The notes under the pieces are model-generated. The model was not told where the DNA came from and did no database searches. It was given only the letters and a program-made list of their open reading frames with translations. From Bacteroides fragilis (lineage in GTDB: Bacteria; Bacteroidota; Bacteroidia; Bacteroidales; Bacteroidaceae), in assembly GCF_019583405.1 (NCBI RefSeq), contig NZ_SZUU01000002.1, positions 558,001 to 622,000 on the forward strand: a DNA stretch of 64,000 nucleotides, given 5' to 3'. Each line of letters starts with the position of its first letter. Position 1 is the stretch's first letter. Shown one piece after another: positions 14,834 through 23,820 of this stretch. The position numbers and the translations under genes were made by a program.

Positions 14834-17146
14834 ATGATTAAGCATTACTTGAAAGTAGCATTACGCAATTTAATGAACTTTAAAGTTCATAGTCTTATTT
14901 CGGCTATTTGTTTGGCGATAGGCATCACCTGCTTCTGCATGATGAATTATTTTATTGATGCCGTATCCGGTAAGATTGAACTGTCCGATGATAATGAATA
15001 CAGCATCCGGTTGCTCGGAACATCTTCCCAGACAGCCGCCGATATCTATTTGTTTAAGGAGGATTTTGATTATCTGAAAGAGTTGCCGATAGCGGGCATA
15101 GATACCCTTGTGGCTTCTTCCTCTTATAGCAATGGAAAAGAAATTACGGCCATCGACAAAAAACAACGGGAACTGCCGTTTTTGATGTCGTTCAAAAATG
15201 TATCATCTAATTATTTCACCTATAATTCGTTCAAATTGAAGTATGGCAATCAAGAGATAACAGCTCCCAATGAGGTGATCGTCTCCGAATCGTTTGCCCG
15301 GAAAGCATTTGGACAAGAAGATCCGATAGGTCAGGTCATCCGTCAGGAGACAGAGGCTAACGACTCGTCTGATCTTGTGGTGTATAAAATTGTCAATGTT
15401 GCTTTGACAGAAGAAAAGGATCATCGTGGAAAAACAATCGATTGTTATTTTCCCCTGTCCGCAAAGTCCCGTACTCCACTCTGCATCAGATCACGTCTCA
15501 CCGGACAAACCACGACGGAAAGCCTGAATAAACAGTTAAAGAACCTGACCTGGAAGCATGGAGAACAGGATATCTATTTATATGCTTTCCTGGAGTCGGA
15601 ACAGAATGACAGTGTCCAAAGAACGATAAGTATTCTGCTCGCCCGGTTTATAGCTTCGCTGATTTTATTGTCGGGGTTGATCAATTTTCTGAAGTTCATT
15701 ATCCAGATGTTCTATAACCGGCAACGAGAACTGGTGCTTCGCAAATGTATCGGTTCGGACATCAAAGGATTGTTTGCCTTGCTTTTCGCCGAAATCTTCT
15801 GGATGCTATCTGTCGCTTTCCTTCTATCCTTGGCCGTGACGGAAGTCACCCTCTCTTTGGCATATATGTACATCCGTCCGGAAGACATGATCTCATTCTC
15901 CTTGGTAGATCTGTATGGTTCACAATTAGGCTTGTATCTCGTTTTGTTATTGATCTGCATGCTCGCCATTCTTTACCCTATCTATCGGTTACGCCGGTTG
16001 AATGTCCTCCATTCGGTCGTGCAGAGACAGAAGCGGCATGTGTTCCGCTATTTCATGATTGCTTTGCAATTGGCGATCTCCATCCTTTTCACAGGCGGTG
16101 TATTTGGCATAACACTTTTGTTCGATGAAATGTTTGAAGGAATGTACCATCCTTTGAGTACGGAAGAAGAGAACCGGGTGATTTCAATATCGGTCAATAC
16201 CATACGCATGCAAAAAAACATGGATGCCATTCTTTCGGATATCCAGTCCTTACCCGAGATAACCGATCGGACATCCGCTTTCAATACCTTCGATGCCGAT
16301 GTTTATACCTACATGACCTACATGAAAAACGGAAAGCCAAGAGGAAATGTGCTGATGAACGAAGCAGAGCCCCATTATTTTGAGTTCTTCAAGATCCCGT
16401 TCTCCGGAAAATTGGTGGATAAGGATGCTCAAGGCTTTGTTTATATAAGCGAACGGTTTAAAGAACAATTGCAGAAGGATAGTATAGAAAGTAGTGTCAC
16501 GTTGGATGGTAAAGAATACCGGATTGCCGGGACTTACCGTGCACTGAACAAGGAAAATGCTCAGAACAGTTCAGTCGGTTCTGTCTTTTTAGTTAACCCG
16601 CAAGCCTACACCTATTACTTTAAAACCCTCCATTCGGATATTACTCCGGTCGCCCTGGAAAAAATAACGGAGATCTGCCGGCGTTATGTACCTGAGACAT
16701 TGCCTCTTGATATTCGTAATATGGGTGATTCCAAACAGTCCGTTATGGGAACTGTAGCACTCTTGCAGACAGCATCCCTGTTGTTGGCAATAGTCAGTAT
16801 CCTCTTGTTGATATTAAGTATTTATTCCGGAATCTCCATGGATGTGATAAATCGGCAAAAGGAAGTAGCCATCCGAAAAATAAACGGAGCTACCCCGAAA
16901 GTGATTGCCCTGTTATTCGGCAAAATCTATCTGATTATTTACCTTTCTGTCTTCGTCATTATCTATCCGTTAGTACGATTGGTGTTGATAGGGATCGCGC
17001 AAAAAAGTAGTTTGAAAAGCATATATAGTTGGAATTGGGGAATCTTATTGTTCTTCACGATGGCCCTTTTGATCTTCTTGGTTACGGCATACAAGATTTA
17101 TAAAGTAATGCACCTGAATCCGGCAAGTGTTTTGAAAAAGGAATAA
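14834..17146 (+). CDS. FtsX/MacB-type ABC transporter permease, 770 aa
   Basis: An inner-membrane protein with the double-FtsX layout: an N-terminal helix (residues about 18-40, VHSLISAICLAIGITCFCMM), a large periplasmic MacB_PCD domain (about 45-240), three helices with an FtsX domain (about 268-385), a further helix and a second periplasmic domain (about 410-630), and a C-terminal FtsX domain with three helices (about 645-765). It resembles the permeases that work with a MacB/LolD-type ATPase in export or mechanotransmission. No ATPase gene, membrane-fusion protein or sensor/regulator lies beside it, so the partners must be elsewhere. The sigma-54 promoter just upstream implies control by a bEBP-type response regulator. 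Similar permeases in Bacteroides often sit in clusters with such two-component systems, whereas this one is solitary. Confidence 0.85.
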   Translation: MIKHYLKVALRNLMNFKVHSLISAICLAIGITCFCMMNYFIDAVSGKIELSDDNEYSIRLLGTSSQTAADIYLFKEDFDYLKELPIAGIDTLVASSSYSNGKEITAIDKKQRELPFLMSFKNVSSNYFTYNSFKLKYGNQEITAPNEVIVSESFARKAFGQEDPIGQVIRQETEANDSSDLVVYKIVNVALTEEKDHRGKTIDCYFPLSAKSRTPLCIRSRLTGQTTTESLNKQLKNLTWKHGEQDIYLYAFLESEQNDSVQRTISILLARFIASLILLSGLINFLKFIIQMFYNRQRELVLRKCIGSDIKGLFALLFAEIFWMLSVAFLLSLAVTEVTLSLAYMYIRPEDMISFSLVDLYGSQLGLYLVLLLICMLAILYPIYRLRRLNVLHSVVQRQKRHVFRYFMIALQLAISILFTGGVFGITLLFDEMFEGMYHPLSTEEENRVISISVNTIRMQKNMDAILSDIQSLPEITDRTSAFNTFDADVYTYMTYMKNGKPRGNVLMNEAEPHYFEFFKIPFSGKLVDKDAQGFVYISERFKEQLQKDSIESSVTLDGKEYRIAGTYRALNKENAQNSSVGSVFLVNPQAYTYYFKTLHSDITPVALEKITEICRRYVPETLPLDIRNMGDSKQSVMGTVALLQTASLLLAIVSILLLILSIYSGISMDVINRQKEVAIRKINGATPKVIALLFGKIYLIIYLSVFVIIYPLVRLVLIGIAQKSSLKSIYSWNWGILLFFTMALLIFLVTAYKIYKVMHLNPASVLKKE

Positions 17147-17177
17147 AAACGACCTCTATTGGGCCCGCCTGTTATGA

Positions 17178-17232
17178 GGGTGTGTCCAACTGAAGTACCC
17201 CCCAAAAGCTTTGTGTCTGACTTTTGGGGGCA
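17178..17232. terminator. CCCCCAAAAG/CTTTTGGGGG hairpin between convergent genes
   Basis: Perfect 10-base arms at 17199-17208 and 17221-17230 enclose a 12-base loop. The surroundings (TGTGTCCAAC.. and TTTGTGTCTGACTTTTGGGGG) look like the terminal inverted repeats of Bacteroides insertion sequences. The element may be an IS scar or a small non-autonomous relic that now works as a terminator for the permease (+) and the nitroreductase (-). Confidence 0.5.
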
Positions 17233-17235
17233 ATA

Positions 17236-17964
17236 TTAAACTCTATGATAAACTTCATTAAAGGGTACTCTGCCCCGTTCACCCCAGATTCCTTTATTTC
17301 CATCTCGTATTCCGCAGCCGATCACCATGTTCACTTCGGCACCATGAGGCAATTTCAGCAGTTTCTTCATTTGTTTACTGTCAAAGCCTTCCAAGGGGCA
17401 GGTGTCGTATCCTTCGTTTGCCATAGCAATCATAAACGTCTGAGCGGCAAGCGCACAAGATTTATGGACGACGACACGCATATCACCCTCGGAAACTTCA
17501 CGCACAATGGGGCGGAAAAGGCCGATGGCTTTGGCCAGCAGGACTCTTAAAAAGCCCAGCAGACCAAGGAACCGGACATAAAGAAACGGCATTAACTTTC
17601 CGTAATAGAGTTCTCTGTCCTTGATACGTTTTTCCTGACGCTCCCGGGGACTGTTTCGTCTGACGTTCCCTCTTTCAAAATCGAGTACAAACCTGGCCCT
17701 GCTCCGATATAAATCCTGACGCGTCACAAAAACAACGATCTCCGACGCTGTTGAAGTTGCGGTCTGGTCAAGGCAAGCCTTGGATATCCTGGCCAGCAAC
17801 TCCGGTTGCGTGACCTGATAAAACTCCCACAATTGCATATTCGAACTGTTAGGAGCCAGCGTTGCCAGTTCCAGACAATGTTTCACTTTCTCAGGGTCCA
17901 ACGGCTTCGCTTTATCAAACACCCGTACGGAACGACGATAATTTAAGACTTCCTCTAAATTCAT
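17236..17964 (-). CDS. Nitroreductase-family flavoprotein, 242 aa
   Basis: The N-terminal RRSVRVFDKAKPLDPEKVKH and ATLAPNSSNMQLWEF match the FMN-binding start of the nitroreductase fold. The C-terminal part (AAQTFMIAMANEGYDTCPLEGF and VNMVIGCGIRDGNKGIWGER) fits the second half. A central insertion of about 60 residues (about 100-160, RQEKRIKDRELYYGKLMPFL...) is hydrophobic in places and not usual for the small NfsB/NfnB type. Cytoplasmic NAD(P)H-dependent FMN oxidoreductase with unknown natural substrate. It lies 27 bases after the PfpI-like gene and is probably co-transcribed with it. Confidence 0.85.
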   Translation of the reverse strand: MNLEEVLNYRRSVRVFDKAKPLDPEKVKHCLELATLAPNSSNMQLWEFYQVTQPELLARISKACLDQTATSTASEIVVFVTRQDLYRSRARFVLDFERGNVRRNSPRERQEKRIKDRELYYGKLMPFLYVRFLGLLGFLRVLLAKAIGLFRPIVREVSEGDMRVVVHKSCALAAQTFMIAMANEGYDTCPLEGFDSKQMKKLLKLPHGAEVNMVIGCGIRDGNKGIWGERGRVPFNEVYHRV

Positions 17965-17991
17965 GTTCTATTATAATAAAAATTACCTTTC

Positions 17992-18681
17992 TCAACCCAA
18001 CTGTCGCATGACGACTTCCGCCATTTCTTTTGAACTGAACGGGTTTTGCCCCGTTATCAGATTATGGTCCACCACTACTTTTGAGGTCATCGGAATCAAT
18101 GCTTTTTCGTAATCGGCTCCTCTCTTTTTCAACTCTGCTTCAAGATCAAAAGGTACCTCCTTCTTTCTCCCGGCAACACTTTCCTCAAACCAGGAAAATC
18201 CTGTGAGCCTTTTATCTTTTATAAGATACTCTCCGTTGGACAATTTGACATTCAAAAGCCCACTTACACCATGGCAGATCGCGGCTACTATTTTAGTATG
18301 CTCATAATGCTCCTTAATAATCGTCTGCAAAGTGGTATTATTAGGAAAATCATACATCGTACCATGTCCGCCCGCCAGATAGATACAATCAAACAGCTCT
18401 CCGGCAACCTCGTCCAAACTCTTCGCATGTCGCAACTCATTCCTAAACTCAGGATCATCCCAATACTCTTTCGAAAGTTTGTCTAAAACCATCGGCTTTA
18501 AACTTTCCGGATCAACAGGGACGTTGCCACCTTTGGGGCTTGCTATGATTATTTCATATCCCTTTTCTTCCGCACAATGATAGATGTGAGTCAACTCACT
18601 GAGCCACAATCCTGTTTCCAGATTTCCATCAGCATACATATCCGTTCCCGTTACAACAGCCAGCATTTTCAAAGTATCCAT
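17992..18681 (-). CDS. DJ-1/PfpI-family protein (Hsp31-like)
   Basis: Starting at 18681 (MDTLKMLAVVTG) gives 229 residues; the longer reading from 18717 adds 12 unlikely residues. The fold shows the nucleophile elbow AAICHGVSGL with Cys136-His137, and an early Glu22 (LETGLWLSEL) that usually hydrogen-bonds to the Cys. The lid sequence YLAGGHGTMYDFP is typical of the Hsp31/YajL-type class I glutamine-amidotransferase-like group. Likely roles are glyoxalase/deglycase activity or stress protection in the cytoplasm. The nitroreductase gene follows after 27 bases, so the pair may serve redox or electrophile stress. Confidence 0.85.
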   Translation of the reverse strand: MDTLKMLAVVTGTDMYADGNLETGLWLSELTHIYHCAEEKGYEIIIASPKGGNVPVDPESLKPMVLDKLSKEYWDDPEFRNELRHAKSLDEVAGELFDCIYLAGGHGTMYDFPNNTTLQTIIKEHYEHTKIVAAICHGVSGLLNVKLSNGEYLIKDKRLTGFSWFEESVAGRKKEVPFDLEAELKKRGADYEKALIPMTSKVVVDHNLITGQNPFSSKEMAEVVMRQLG

Positions 18682-18817
18682 ATATATTCTTTTTATAGTG
18701 ACGTTATATAGGAACATGGCTGTAACCTACTTGTTACTTTACCAATCAGACTTTTAACTTTATTTTCAACCACTTCTGACCCGGCTTCTTAAAACATCCA
18801 CATTCTTTGCCGGGATA

Positions 18818-19657
18818 TCAGCCAACTTCAAACTTCTGCTTCGCACATTCGTATCCTTCTTCATACAGATCGGTCAGTTTATGGATGTCACGTTCAATGC
18901 GATCGACAACAACCGGTTTCCGGGGCCGGATAACAGTTATATTTCCCTCTTCTTCCATACGCTCAACCATCTCCAACTGTTCGTTGTATACAGCACAACG
19001 CCTGCTCAACGCTTCACGTATCTTCGGATATTTACGATAAACAAAAGAGGGAACGCGGATGTCTTTATTCTCTTTCCGATAACCGCGGTTCCGGGTAAGG
19101 ACAACCACATTGTTCCGATATCCATCGTCTATGGCACGTTGCAAAGGAATAGAGTCGACAATACCTCCGTCCAGCATGGGAATACCGTCTACATAAGCTA
19201 TGGGGCAAACGAAAGGAAGGCTGCTGGAAGCACGGACAATGTCGATCACACGGTTTTTATCCTCTTTCTCCTCAAAATAATTGGCTTCTCCAGTCAGGCA
19301 ATTGGTAGTCACCATCACATAACGCCCGGGAGAATTGAAGTATGCCTGATAATCGTATGGAAGTATATGCTCGGGAAACTCCGTAAAAAGGAGATCGAAG
19401 TCCAGAATATTCCGTTTCTTAAGCAGATGTTTCAGCCCGATATAATGATATTTCTCTAACAGGTCGATATTACTGTACTTGGCACGCCCACGCTGTCGGG
19501 ACATATACGAAAGGCCGTTACAAGCCCCCGCAGACACCCCGATCGTATAAGGAAAACGAATATCATGGTCCATCAGATAATCCAGTACCCCACAGGTAAA
19601 CACTCCGCGCATACCTCCGCCTTCAAGCACCAGACCGGTTTGATTATCAATTGTCAT
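18818..19657 (-). CDS. Patatin-like phospholipase, 279 aa
   Basis: All patatin landmarks are visible: the oxyanion loop EGGGMRGVF (12-20), the nucleophile motif GVSAG with Ser42, and the DGG motif with Asp163 completing the Ser-Asp dyad. The length and lack of a signal peptide fit the bacterial RssA/YjjU-type cytoplasmic or membrane-associated esterases. It lies 37 bases after the antiporter gene on the same strand and is probably in one transcript with it. Lipid hydrolysis is supported by family; the substrate is unknown. Confidence 0.85.
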   Translation of the reverse strand: MTIDNQTGLVLEGGGMRGVFTCGVLDYLMDHDIRFPYTIGVSAGACNGLSYMSRQRGRAKYSNIDLLEKYHYIGLKHLLKKRNILDFDLLFTEFPEHILPYDYQAYFNSPGRYVMVTTNCLTGEANYFEEKEDKNRVIDIVRASSSLPFVCPIAYVDGIPMLDGGIVDSIPLQRAIDDGYRNNVVVLTRNRGYRKENKDIRVPSFVYRKYPKIREALSRRCAVYNEQLEMVERMEEEGNITVIRPRKPVVVDRIERDIHKLTDLYEEGYECAKQKFEVG

Positions 19658-19694
19658 CTTTCAGAATAATTAATCGTTAGAAATTAGTAGTACC

Positions 19695-21884
19695 TTAGTT
19701 TTTCTTAGGCCGCCGGATGACTAACAAGGAAGGAAAATCACGGAACACTTCTTCCTCTTCGGACAACTTCGTATAGGACAGGTGGCTCATCACAAGCAAG
19801 CCGTCCTTTGCTACCGAAGCCAGATCGACGGCGCTACTAAAGGATTGCGTTTGTATCCGGGAGGAATATTTGGCCAATATCGGATCTGTAGACTGCCGGA
19901 AAGCCTCATCATCCGTGTCGAAGAGGAAGAGATGTACCTGTACGCCCCCCTCCAGCATACTCTCAAGATAAGTAAGCAGAAAAGCATCGATCACCCCACC
20001 CAACACAAAAGAAACGGGGACGTTTCCGCTATAACCACGGTTGACAAAAACGGCTACCGGACATTTCACCTGTTCCATCACATCATCTATCTTATCACGA
20101 AACAGAGAGAGCCATAACACTCCACTGCCTCCGGCAGCATCCGGTCTGTATTTACTACCGGCTCCCAGCAAAAACATGTCAGGACGCTCTTTTCGTGCCA
20201 ACCGGATCATATCCTGCACCAATTTATCGGTCACCCGGTAACGGTTTTCAACACTAAGTCCCAACTCGGAAGCTTTTTCGTCCACCAGCGAGAAACTATC
20301 ACGGGCATATTGCTCTGCATTCAATGGGTTTAAGTCCGTCCCCACCGTAAAATGGGCAGCGACCACATGGGCAGCTTTCATCTTTTTTCCAAATAATAAG
20401 AAAAAGACGGAAAGCAGGCTGCGTCCCGACTCCGGTAGTCCAAAACAAAAGACCAACTTCAGCTTAGCCGATAAACGTTCTTCGCGACGGGCAAAAATCT
20501 GTTCAACAAAATGCAGCAACGGGGTGGTCATGAAGGTAGTCACCAGAGCCATAATGACTAGGATTACAAAAATAGAAGGTGGAAGCACTCCCATTTCGTA
20601 TCCGATGTTTAATGCAACCAACTCCATCAATCCTCGTGTATTCATCAGCGTACCGATAGTAAAACTGTCTTTCCACGACTCTCCCACCAAACGGGCGGCA
20701 ACGGCGCAACCACCCAGTTTTCCTGCCACAGCAACCGTAATCAACAACAGACAGACTCCCCAAAGCGCCGGACTATTAATCAATCCGATCTCCGTACGCA
20801 ACCCGGTAAAGGCAAAGAAAAGCGGAAGGAAAAAGACAAGAGCAATGTCTTCCACTTTTTCCATCATCACCTTACGGAATCCCAGGCTGGGAGGCATCAC
20901 GACTCCTGCCATGAAGGCTCCGAACAAGGCATGAATACCGATAATCTCGGTAAGTGTAGAGGAAATAATCAAAATCAGCAGAATCAGAGCCACAAATGTT
21001 TTATTAATCACCTCCTGATTGGCATACACCTCTCCTACTTTCTTGAGAAACGGCCGTACCACCATAAACATGATTATGATATAAAGGGCAGTCAGCCCGA
21101 TGGCATAAAGAGCGCTGGCAAATGTTCCGGCCTTGGCAATGGCTATGACTACAGCCAGCAAACACCAGGCTGTGACATCATCATTGGCAGCCGAAGCGAT
21201 GGCCAAAGTACCCAAAGGAGTTTTCGTCATATTCCGTTCCTGAATGATGCGCGCCAGTACCGGGAAAGCGGTAATACTCATAGAGATACCGATGAAAAGG
21301 GCAAACGGCAGGAAACTTGTCTGGGCAGCGGCATATTCTTCATAAATCCAGTAAGATGCAACGATGCCGAGGAAGAACGGAACCAATATACCTGCATGGC
21401 TGATGACCAATGTTTCGTTGATCTTGTTTTTAAGTACACTGAAATCGAGTTCCATGCCGATCACAAACATGAAAAGTACCAGACCGACCTGGCTCAATAA
21501 TTCAAGATTCGTAAGGGACTCCGGAGGAAACAGGGCCTGGAATACATCCGGAAAGAAATAGCCCAACACGGAAGGTCCCAACACAATTCCCGCCACAATC
21601 TCACCAATCACCCCCGGCTGCCCGATATGTTTAAACAGAAAACCAAAAAGCCTCACCATCAACAAGACAGCGATTATCTGTATCAACAATATACTTAACG
21701 GATGATGCAGGTTGTCGGTGACAAACTGACAAAACATAGCGAAAGGAGTCTCCTCCGCAACAGCTGATGATGCTACCACATGGTGTGAAAAACGGTCACC
21801 TTCCTCGATAGCCATGTAAATAAGTGCCCCGAAAAGGAGCAACATGATCACATAAATAAGATAATTTTTTTTGGCTCTCTGCAT
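19695..21884 (-). CDS. CPA2-type cation:proton antiporter with C-terminal UspA-like domain
   Basis: A 729-residue inner-membrane protein. A first helix (about 10-26) and a second at about 57-80 precede the Na+/H+ exchanger domain (about 70-460) of roughly 12-13 helices, with landmarks such as GEIVAGIVLGPSVLGYFFP, LFMFVIGMELD and ASAANDDVTAWCLLA (the ND pair expected at the ion site), then NTRGLMELVALNIGYE. Residues about 480-729 form a cytoplasmic universal-stress-protein-like region (VFCFGLPESG.., CPVAVFVNRGY). It probably moves K+ or Na+ against protons. A TATCTTTG -7 box lies about 33 bases upstream. The patatin gene follows after 37 bases. Confidence 0.88.
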   Translation of the reverse strand: MQRAKKNYLIYVIMLLLFGALIYMAIEEGDRFSHHVVASSAVAEETPFAMFCQFVTDNLHHPLSILLIQIIAVLLMVRLFGFLFKHIGQPGVIGEIVAGIVLGPSVLGYFFPDVFQALFPPESLTNLELLSQVGLVLFMFVIGMELDFSVLKNKINETLVISHAGILVPFFLGIVASYWIYEEYAAAQTSFLPFALFIGISMSITAFPVLARIIQERNMTKTPLGTLAIASAANDDVTAWCLLAVVIAIAKAGTFASALYAIGLTALYIIIMFMVVRPFLKKVGEVYANQEVINKTFVALILLILIISSTLTEIIGIHALFGAFMAGVVMPPSLGFRKVMMEKVEDIALVFFLPLFFAFTGLRTEIGLINSPALWGVCLLLITVAVAGKLGGCAVAARLVGESWKDSFTIGTLMNTRGLMELVALNIGYEMGVLPPSIFVILVIMALVTTFMTTPLLHFVEQIFARREERLSAKLKLVFCFGLPESGRSLLSVFFLLFGKKMKAAHVVAAHFTVGTDLNPLNAEQYARDSFSLVDEKASELGLSVENRYRVTDKLVQDMIRLARKERPDMFLLGAGSKYRPDAAGGSGVLWLSLFRDKIDDVMEQVKCPVAVFVNRGYSGNVPVSFVLGGVIDAFLLTYLESMLEGGVQVHLFLFDTDDEAFRQSTDPILAKYSSRIQTQSFSSAVDLASVAKDGLLVMSHLSYTKLSEEEEVFRDFPSLLVIRRPKKN

Positions 21885-21916
21885 ACAAGCATATTTTTGT
21901 GTGAAGTGTGTCTATG

Positions 21917-21924
21917 CAAAGATA
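21917..21924 (-). promoter_or_regulatory. -7 promoter element for the antiporter operon
   Basis: CAAAGATA, i.e. TATCTTTG on the minus strand, 33 bases upstream of the ATG at 21884. The -33 region is AT-rich without a clear TTTG. Confidence 0.5.
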
Positions 21925-22178
21925 AAACAAACCAAAAGAAAAAATAGTTTTAGAGCAGGTTTAAATATTGATTCATATAAAAAGGCACTGAAAAGAATAT
22001 ATGGACACTCTGTTTACTTTCCTTATTTCCGCTTCAAAGTTCCTGTTTGTCATCAGGAAAACGAAGATACAGAGGAATAAGAAAGAATAAAAGAGAAAGA
22101 TAACCAACAGGAAAACAAGATTATAACAACACAAAAAATTGATTTAAAACCAAAGGATTGCTGATTTAAGAGGTAAAC

Positions 22179-22223
22179 CCCGTTAGTTTAAGCCCCAGAG
22201 AACTTTGGCTTTAAGCTAACGGG
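22179..22223 (-). terminator. Hairpin after the Kelch-DUF4907 operon
   Basis: Arms CCCGTTAG-TTTAAGCC and GGCTTTAAGCTAACGGG pair over about 16 bases with one bulge around a short loop. The minus-strand continuation has only a short T-run, so efficiency is uncertain. Confidence 0.45.
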
Positions 22224-22259
22224 AACATAGTTTCGAATGTATCCTAAAACACCTATTCA

Positions 22260-22592
22260 CTAATCGCCGGTAATTCCCTGCCCCTTCAGGTCGGCAGCCG
22301 ATATTGTAAAATCGTTTCCCTGCCTGATCCGTTCCAATACCAGGTTGCCTACTTTCCGGGCATCTTCTTCCAAAGCAAACCCTTTCCGCCCCGGAAGGGA
22401 AGGTATGTATGGCTGGCAGGTCACTATCCGGTCGCCACAAAGAATCTGATAGCCATATCCGTTCCCATTTTCTGTTTCAATTACTTTGAGACGATACGTA
22501 CAAGCTTCATGCCGATCATAGAAAAAGAGGACTGAGACAGCGCAGGCAACGCATATCATACAAAGCAGCTTCTTATTCCTCTTCATATTCAT
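22260..22592 (-). CDS. DUF4907-family small exported protein, 110 aa
   Basis: An N-terminal hydrophobic segment (about 8-25, LLCMICVACAVSVLFFY) suggests a signal anchor. The rest (YRLKVIETENGNGYGYQILC, then QPYIPSLPGRKGFALEEDAR and LVLERIRQGNDFTI) matches my recollection of the DUF4907 family, found next to Kelch and DUF4270 genes in Bacteroidetes. It overlaps the end of the Kelch gene by 20 bases, so the two are translationally coupled. Two Met codons (22592 and 22586) could start it. No enzyme motif is seen. Confidence 0.65.
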   Translation of the reverse strand: MNMKRNKKLLCMICVACAVSVLFFYDRHEACTYRLKVIETENGNGYGYQILCGDRIVTCQPYIPSLPGRKGFALEEDARKVGNLVLERIRQGNDFTISAADLKGQGITGD

Positions 22593-23625
22593 AAGGTTTC
22601 AGTTCCCAGGTATCGTCAAAGTAAGAACTCGAACCACTGCCACCTGTCGCAATAATACCCCGGGTCCCGGTAGAGAAGCAAACAGCATGGATACGGGTAC
22701 TTCCTTCAAACGCCGTCAGGTCGTCTCCTTCCCAAAGATCGGTTGCCGGATCATAAATCCAATAGTTCGAATAATAGCTGTTTCCGGCAGTGGAGCCCAA
22801 AGTCAGATAGGCCTTTCCATCGATCACAAAACTGACTCCATAGGAACGGACAATAGAAGTATAATCGTCATCATAATCATCATCGCTGGTATTGGCGATG
22901 TCTCTCAGTTGCGTCCAGGGTGTAGCAGCGGAAGGGTCGAAGCACCAGAAGTCCGATACATCGGAATTATTGTTCTGCCCTCCGCAGACATAAGCTTTCC
23001 CGTCGATGACAAATGCCGTACCTCCCTGACGCTTTTGTCCTCCGAAACCGTTCACGATAGTCCATTGTGAACCGGCTGCGGCAGTAGGGTCGAAACGATA
23101 AAAGTCCTTCAGGTAATTATCGTTGTAACCGGTTCCCACATAACCATAATTATCAATGCCGAAGCCAAGGGCATAATAGCGGGCTCCTCCCTTGAAGTCG
23201 TCCATCTGCCTCCAACTATTCGTTTCCGGATTATACTCCCACGTATCGGACAGGCATTTCTGATCGGGATTGTATCCGGTAGTGACATACCCTTTGCTAC
23301 CTACCGAGAAGCCGATGGCAGCATTGCGGACCGTACCGGGCATATCGGCACGCTGAGTCCACCAGTCATTGTCGATATCATATTCCCAAGTATCGGCGAG
23401 CCGGGTCGTTTTTCCGTTATAGCCTCCGCAGATGTACCCTTTATTGCCAATGGTGAAACCGGCAGCATCGGTCCGTGCTACCCCGTCAAAGTCCGAACGC
23501 CGGTACCATACTCCGGCCGTATAGGAAGCATCTTCCGTACAGGCACACAAACAAAAGAGTATGGCACAAAGCACCAATGCTCCGGACGCGGACTTACTCG
23601 CTACAGTTTTTTCTATTCCAGTCAT
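22573..23625 (-). CDS. Kelch-repeat lipoprotein, 350 aa
   Basis: A lipobox (LFCLCAC) makes it a lipoprotein. About six Kelch blades follow, each with the GG/GxxG turn and a W-x-Y/F-D/N-P strand: GYICGGYNGKTTRLADTWEY, GYVTTGYNPDQKCLSDTWEY, GYVGTGYNDNYLKDFYRFDP, AYVCGGQNNNSDVSDFWCFD, AYLTLGSTAGNSYYSNYWIY and IIATGGSG..FDDTWEL. This predicts a six-bladed propeller. It resembles NanM in shape but has no evidence of mutarotase activity. An acidic tail (EYEEE) ends it. It is first in a minus-strand unit with DUF4907 and is divergent from the DUF4270/OmpP1-like pair, a set that tends to travel together in this phylum. Confidence 0.85.
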   Translation of the reverse strand: MTGIEKTVASKSASGALVLCAILFCLCACTEDASYTAGVWYRRSDFDGVARTDAAGFTIGNKGYICGGYNGKTTRLADTWEYDIDNDWWTQRADMPGTVRNAAIGFSVGSKGYVTTGYNPDQKCLSDTWEYNPETNSWRQMDDFKGGARYYALGFGIDNYGYVGTGYNDNYLKDFYRFDPTAAAGSQWTIVNGFGGQKRQGGTAFVIDGKAYVCGGQNNNSDVSDFWCFDPSAATPWTQLRDIANTSDDDYDDDYTSIVRSYGVSFVIDGKAYLTLGSTAGNSYYSNYWIYDPATDLWEGDDLTAFEGSTRIHAVCFSTGTRGIIATGGSGSSSYFDDTWELKPYEYEEE

Positions 23626-23662
23626 TCTTTTATTCTGTTTTTTAATCGTTAATTACTGACCG

Positions 23663-23670
23663 CAAATGTA
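23663..23670 (-). promoter_or_regulatory. -7 promoter element for the Kelch operon
   Basis: CAAATGTA, i.e. TACATTTG on the minus strand (TAnnTTTG), 38 bases upstream of the ATG at 23625. Confidence 0.5.
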
Positions 23671-23698
23671 GACGACATCAGTAAGGGTGAAAAAAAGG

Positions 23699-23795
23699 AT
23701 CGACTAACAGGCACATTCTCTCTACCAACCAAAATGCAGTCGATAAATCATTCCGGTTAGTCGATAGTTTTTTAACAGGGAAGAGAAATCGACTT
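23699..23795. promoter_or_regulatory. Cluster of TCGACT half-sites between divergent operons
   Basis: ATCGACTAAC (23699-23708) and GTTAGTCGAT (23756-23765) are perfect inverted repeats. Further copies of the core occur as AGTCGATA at 23739-23746 and ATCGACTT at about 23788-23795. Four copies in under 100 bases, centred between two divergently transcribed units, suggest an operator shared by both. Confidence 0.45.
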
Positions 23796-23820
23796 CTTTT
23801 GCGGCAAAATTATCCGATTA

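Larger units (their letters stand above)
21885..22259. other. Intergenic region with a long hairpin
   Basis: The 375-base gap holds the antiporter promoter at its left end. At 22179-22223 it has an imperfect hairpin (CCCGTTAG..TTTAAGCC against GGCTTTAAGCTAACGGG), placed 37 bases after the end of the Kelch/DUF4907 unit, so it may be its terminator. A 69-codon plus frame at 21871-22080 has no protein-like features. Confidence 0.5.
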
